Positions 60,842 to 64,000 of a stretch of 64,000 bases of DNA are shown here, piece by piece. Source of the stretch: Vibrio aestivus (GTDB lineage: Bacteria > Pseudomonadota > Gammaproteobacteria > Enterobacterales > Vibrionaceae); NCBI GenBank assembly GCA_003263845.1, contig JYJN01000149.1, positions 62,001 through 126,000 of the forward strand. Reading direction: 5' to 3'. Below the pieces are notes generated by a model. It was not told the origin of the DNA. It did not search any database and saw nothing but the letters and a program-made list of their open reading frames with translations. How positions within the stretch are numbered: the first letter of the stretch is position 1; each line of letters begins with the position of its first letter. Made by a program: the position numbers and the translations under genes.

Positions 60842-61243
60842 TCAGAACGTAGACTGTAGTTTTTCAACGGCCGGTATATCAGCCGCAGCCCAATCAACAT
60901 CCCAAAGTTGGTCTTTGGATAACCAGCGAGAGTCAATATGCTCAGTAAGCTCAAGTTCGCGCGTTGGTACCTCAATAACAAAGCAATGCATGGTGATATC
61001 AAAATCAGGGTAGCTATGATCAATCGTCAACAAAAACTGTGGTGCAGTAACGGCAATTCTTAACTCTTCATCTAGCTCCCTGGTAATAGCTGCAACAAGC
61101 GTTTCGCCTGCTTCTACTTTACCGCCTGGAAACTCCCATTTTTCGCTAACATAATCTAGCTTTGATGGCGCTCTTTGTACGGCTAGGAATTCACCTTCAT
61201 TTTTCAGTACAGCCGCAACGACTTCAATGTGTTTCTTACTCAT
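60842..61243 (-). CDS. NUDIX hydrolase (MutT-like)
   Basis: 133 residues. NUDIX box GGKVEAGETLVAAITRELDEEL, differing from the classical box only at its final Gly position (RI). It begins SKKHIEVVAAVLKNEGEFLA as in MutT-type (deoxy)nucleoside-triphosphate pyrophosphohydrolases. The ATG overlaps the HNH gene by 4 bp (ATGA), and it is 12 bp from DUF2075. Its presence inside a nuclease operon suggests a role in nucleotide metabolism during defence, rather than general repair. Confidence 0.85.
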   Translation of the reverse strand: MSKKHIEVVAAVLKNEGEFLAVQRAPSKLDYVSEKWEFPGGKVEAGETLVAAITRELDEELRIAVTAPQFLLTIDHSYPDFDITMHCFVIEVPTRELELTEHIDSRWLSKDQLWDVDWAAADIPAVEKLQSTF

Positions 61244-62076
61244 TGATTTAGCTCTTCTAACAATTTATTGCTACGGGATTTTAAAACCTCAACATCCTTT
61301 GCGTCATCTACGATATGCATTTTCTTGTGGCAATTGGGGCATAATGCGACTGTATTTTCAGCAGTATCGTCTCCACCTTTGGCGAGCCAAACAATATGGT
61401 GTGTCTCGAGATAAGGCTCGCCTTTCACATTTTTAAATGGCGCCGGTTGTAGACAAAGTTGGCACTGACCTTTAGCAAGGCGTTTAGCCAGTTCTGCTAC
61501 CCAAATATTTCGCTCATAGCTGGTGGATTGTTGTTGGTACCGTGTAGCGGTTTTTCCACCTTTTGTCGCCAAAGACTGAAGCTCCTCAAGAGTCAATTTC
61601 TTGGCCTTACGAACTCGGACAGTCTCAACGTTCTCGCGATCTTCTTTTCTAACCTGGCGCTCACCCGTTACAAGCTTTAAAGGGAATATATATGCTCTTC
61701 TTGGATTACCTTGTTCATCATCTTGCGTTTCCGAGTACGGTTCACCGTCGAGAGCAACTTCGCCAACATAGGTGTATTCTTGGTCCGTAAACACCTCAAA
61801 TAAGTGAGAAGCGACGCCATTGGTTCTCGATTCAGCTAGCGTTTTATTCTGCTGAAACGTTAGGCTTTGATCGCCTTTAGAGCCCATGCCTGTATAGTGG
61901 AGAACGTCACCTACCCAACGATCATCATAAATAGACTTGATGTGGTTCGATACAATGACCAATGTATTGGTTTTATGTGAGCGGCGCATCCCACCTTGCG
62001 GGCTGCAGCCGAAGACTTCGCATAACTCTGCGTTATTGAGTTTTGTGCCCTGGACGAGCAACGTATTATAGAGCAT
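61240..62076 (-). CDS. SRA/YDG–HNH endonuclease (probable modification-dependent, type IV-like)
   Basis: About 278 residues. The N-terminal ~130 residues fit an SRA/YDG-like pocket: FGCSPQGGMRRSHKTNTLVI, VLHYTGMGSKGDQSL, QNKTLAESRTNG and VFTDQEYTYVGEVAL. The C-terminal HNH has CQLC, ETHHIVWLAKGGDD and LCPNCHKKMH, with two CxxC zinc pairs. This is the architecture of McrA-like endonucleases that cut DNA carrying modified cytosine. Start ATG 62076, behind GAGGAG; an upstream TTG is unlikely. Confidence 0.83.
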   Translation of the reverse strand: MLYNTLLVQGTKLNNAELCEVFGCSPQGGMRRSHKTNTLVIVSNHIKSIYDDRWVGDVLHYTGMGSKGDQSLTFQQNKTLAESRTNGVASHLFEVFTDQEYTYVGEVALDGEPYSETQDDEQGNPRRAYIFPLKLVTGERQVRKEDRENVETVRVRKAKKLTLEELQSLATKGGKTATRYQQQSTSYERNIWVAELAKRLAKGQCQLCLQPAPFKNVKGEPYLETHHIVWLAKGGDDTAENTVALCPNCHKKMHIVDDAKDVEVLKSRSNKLLEELNQ

Positions 62077-62110
62077 CGACGTTCTCCTCAAATTTGTTGC
62101 TGAACAATAC

Positions 62111-64000
62111 TCACTTCTGCCATTTCTGACCTTCTCGACATTCAGATAAGTACTTAAATGGGAAGGGTTTGACTGTCGCTAGTTTATTGCGTACAAAGTA
62201 GCTCTTCGTTAAATCCAAACAAAGTTGCTTTAGTTGATCAGGACCTTCTAGATACCTAATATGATTGAACTGCCCTCGGCTAAACTTAAAACCACCTTTT
62301 TCACTACCAACAAAATAAGCAGAGTGTTCGGCATCGTAGAAGTGCCCCGTTAGTGCTTCAAGGTACTCGTTATGCCCACCTTTCAACGAGTAATTAAGCA
62401 TCACGCCAGTCTCTTCAAAATAGCCATCAATCAGTGCTTGTTCAGCGGTTGAGCGGTACCCAATCTTGGCTGCTTTAAGATCTTCTTTATAAAACTCTTC
62501 CTGCAGCGTATGTCTCTCCAACATGGACTTGAGCTTTTCATGTATTGGATCGTTCAAGTAGGTAACATTTGAAAGATAATGATCGATAAACTCACGACTT
62601 ATTCCTCGTTGGTTACCCCTCTTTAGATGTTCAAGTACTTCGAAGAGCTTTTCGGCATCCGGTATAGCGGCTATTTCTTCATGAACAATGGTACAGATTT
62701 GATGAGGTAACTGCGACATGTCTATTACATAGTTCAGCGTTTCGAAATAACGCTGCTTTTCAGGTAGTTCGATACCTAGCTCGTCAAAATAGTACTCATC
62801 TCGGAGTTCATAGTGGAAGCAGCCGTTCTCACACTTCAAAATATGGTAAACTGGCTCCTGGTCACGATACTTAGGTTCTTCCTTTTCAACGAACCAGTAA
62901 GCTCCTTTTAACTCTTGAATGAGAAATTGGCCCTGTAAACACTCTTGCTTAATCGCCATTTCTTTTACAACGGTATCAATAATCGGGCTCAGCTCATTTC
63001 CTTTCGGTTTTGGGCGCACAGAAGAAATCGTTGAGTTATAGACACTCTGGGTAACTCTATCTGATGCATAAAAACCAGCTTTGGGATCTGGTAGCCCTGC
63101 CTTTTCATACTCTTCAGCACTATCTAAGACTACAAGTAATGGTTTTCTACCTTCAATATCAGAGGCCTCGATAAATTCAACCTTTACTGGCCAATCCTGG
63201 GATTGCAGCTTTTCAAAACCATTGTTTTTCAAAGAAGCATTTACAACTTGCAGTCCACCAGCACCATCGATAACTTCATAGATTCTCTTGTATACCTTGT
63301 CTATATCGCTCTTTTTGTAATGCTGACGCCAACTGGCTTCGATAGACCTTAATTGAATAGATAAGCAGCCTGAAAAATGCTTATTCATCAGGTCTACAAA
63401 TTGATATATGGCGCCAGTTTTTGTCTTATGAAGCGATACTGGCTCTTGGCCAGAAATATCAATTGCATTAGTGGTGAACTTTTTCTTTCCTGGACTATAC
63501 ACCATAAGGTTGCCCTTGGGGTTGCGGCGCAATAGCCACTCTCCAAGTCAAATTCATACTTAGGCTGTTTTTCAATATAGCCATCCGGCTTGAATACCGT
63601 TTCTATTGGAGAAAAGGTGGTCCCATCCATGGATATAAATAATGAGTTAAAACGTACGCTCTCTTTAAGCTCAAACTTTAAGCATTTATAAACCGTATGT
63701 TCGAAGAATTTATCTGGCTCAACAAAAAGAAACGTGTCGCCAAGCCCAGAAAAGAACTGATTTGGCGCGACCTTACCTAAAGCTCGTACAAAAAGTCGCC
63801 CCAATAGCAACTGATCACAATTTTCAAATCTCACTTGCTCAAACGCAATGTCTGCCGATTCAGGTTTACTTTTGTCTTTCTTATCACGCAATATCCAATA
63901 ATAACCAGAGTGCTTTATCAGCGCCTTAGGTGTGGAGGCTCGTTCTACTGCGGACAGCTGTTTCGCGTAATCTATCTTTCCTATTCGTTTGTCCAGCGAT
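62111..64000 (-). CDS. Large unrecognised protein, N-terminus outside the window (frameshift)
   Basis: Open to the window end at 64000, about 630 residues visible. I do not recognise it. One base is missing near 63525 (LESG-LLRRNPKGN). The first part has GRLFVRALGKV and a beta-rich stretch. The second part has KPLLVVLDSAEEYEKAGLPD, DRVTQSVYNSTISS and a helical C-terminus ending YLSECREGQKWQK. The middle vaguely recalls a MID-like or nucleotide-binding Rossmann layout (LLVVLD) but no catalytic motif is visible. It lies 34 bp upstream of the HNH gene, in the same orientation, so it is likely the first gene seen of that operon. Confidence 0.6.

Noticed and set aside
62111..64000. Prokaryotic Argonaute or pPIWI-RE identity
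   Set aside because: A weak MID-like impression only; no PIWI catalytic pattern and no partner genes of those systems.
1..64000. Calling the broken genes pseudogenes
   Set aside because: The breaks are single-base, mostly homopolymer-linked, and hit essential genes while the rest of each protein is intact.

Overview
The window looks like part of a Vibrio chromosome. Several genes are characteristic of that genus (TfoX of the competence-regulator type, PanP, FabV, a long FadE, HexR, a CheA/CheW chemosensory cluster). From memory, the order serC – ydgA – sensor kinase/regulator – outer-membrane protein – tfoX – HDOD – lysO – panP – hexR – iron-ADH – grxA – ybjL follows V. cholerae chromosome I, and fabV – fadE – TetR is also syntenic there. 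I could not run alignments, so genus is a confident inference and species is left open.

Reading-frame quality matters throughout. I count about 28 single-base frameshifts in 23 genes (about 7 insertions, 21 deletions), mostly in short homopolymers, and they hit conserved genes such as serC, cheA, cheB, fabV and hexR. In every case the continuation of the protein is found in an adjacent frame. I read them as sequencing or assembly indels, and I report each such gene as one CDS spanning the break, not as a pseudogene.

Layout. 0-3.3 kb: a partial PAS sensor and ygiQ. 3.3-13.4 kb: a minus-strand chemosensory operon, reading in transcription order membrane CxxC protein, cheY, STAS, cheA, MCP, cheW, cheW, cheR, cheB, GGDEF/EAL. 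13.5-30.7 kb: conserved housekeeping and regulation (serC, ydgA, a cNMP-domain histidine kinase with its response regulator, an outer-membrane protein, tfoX, HDOD, lysO, panP, hexR, iron-ADH, grxA, ybjL, an Ig-like secreted protein). 31-40.2 kb: fatty-acid genes fabV, fadE and a TetR regulator, a TPR-GGDEF cyclase, a PLP deaminase-like enzyme, a DUF1496-like protein and a second HDOD protein.

40.3-45.94 kb: a compact putative zinc-starvation locus bracketed by two identical 16-bp palindromes of Zur-box type. One box sits between an M23 cell-wall endopeptidase and an aspartoacylase. The other is just upstream of a Fur/Zur-family regulator followed by a dihydroorotase-like protein and a COG0523 GTPase with a (His-Glu)13 tract.

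46.1-64 kb: a defence island on the minus strand made of two tightly packed operons. The first is HTH – SNF2 helicase – large beta-class DNA methyltransferase – AAA ATPase with a TOPRIM-like C-terminus – type III Res-like helicase/nuclease – PLD nuclease. The second is unknown large protein (runs off the window) – SRA/HNH endonuclease – NUDIX hydrolase – DUF2075 helicase/nuclease. The first resembles the helicase–methylase–ATPase (Hma) type with type III restriction and PLD parts added. The second is a combination I cannot match to a named system. These two operons and the zinc locus are the most interesting parts of the window.
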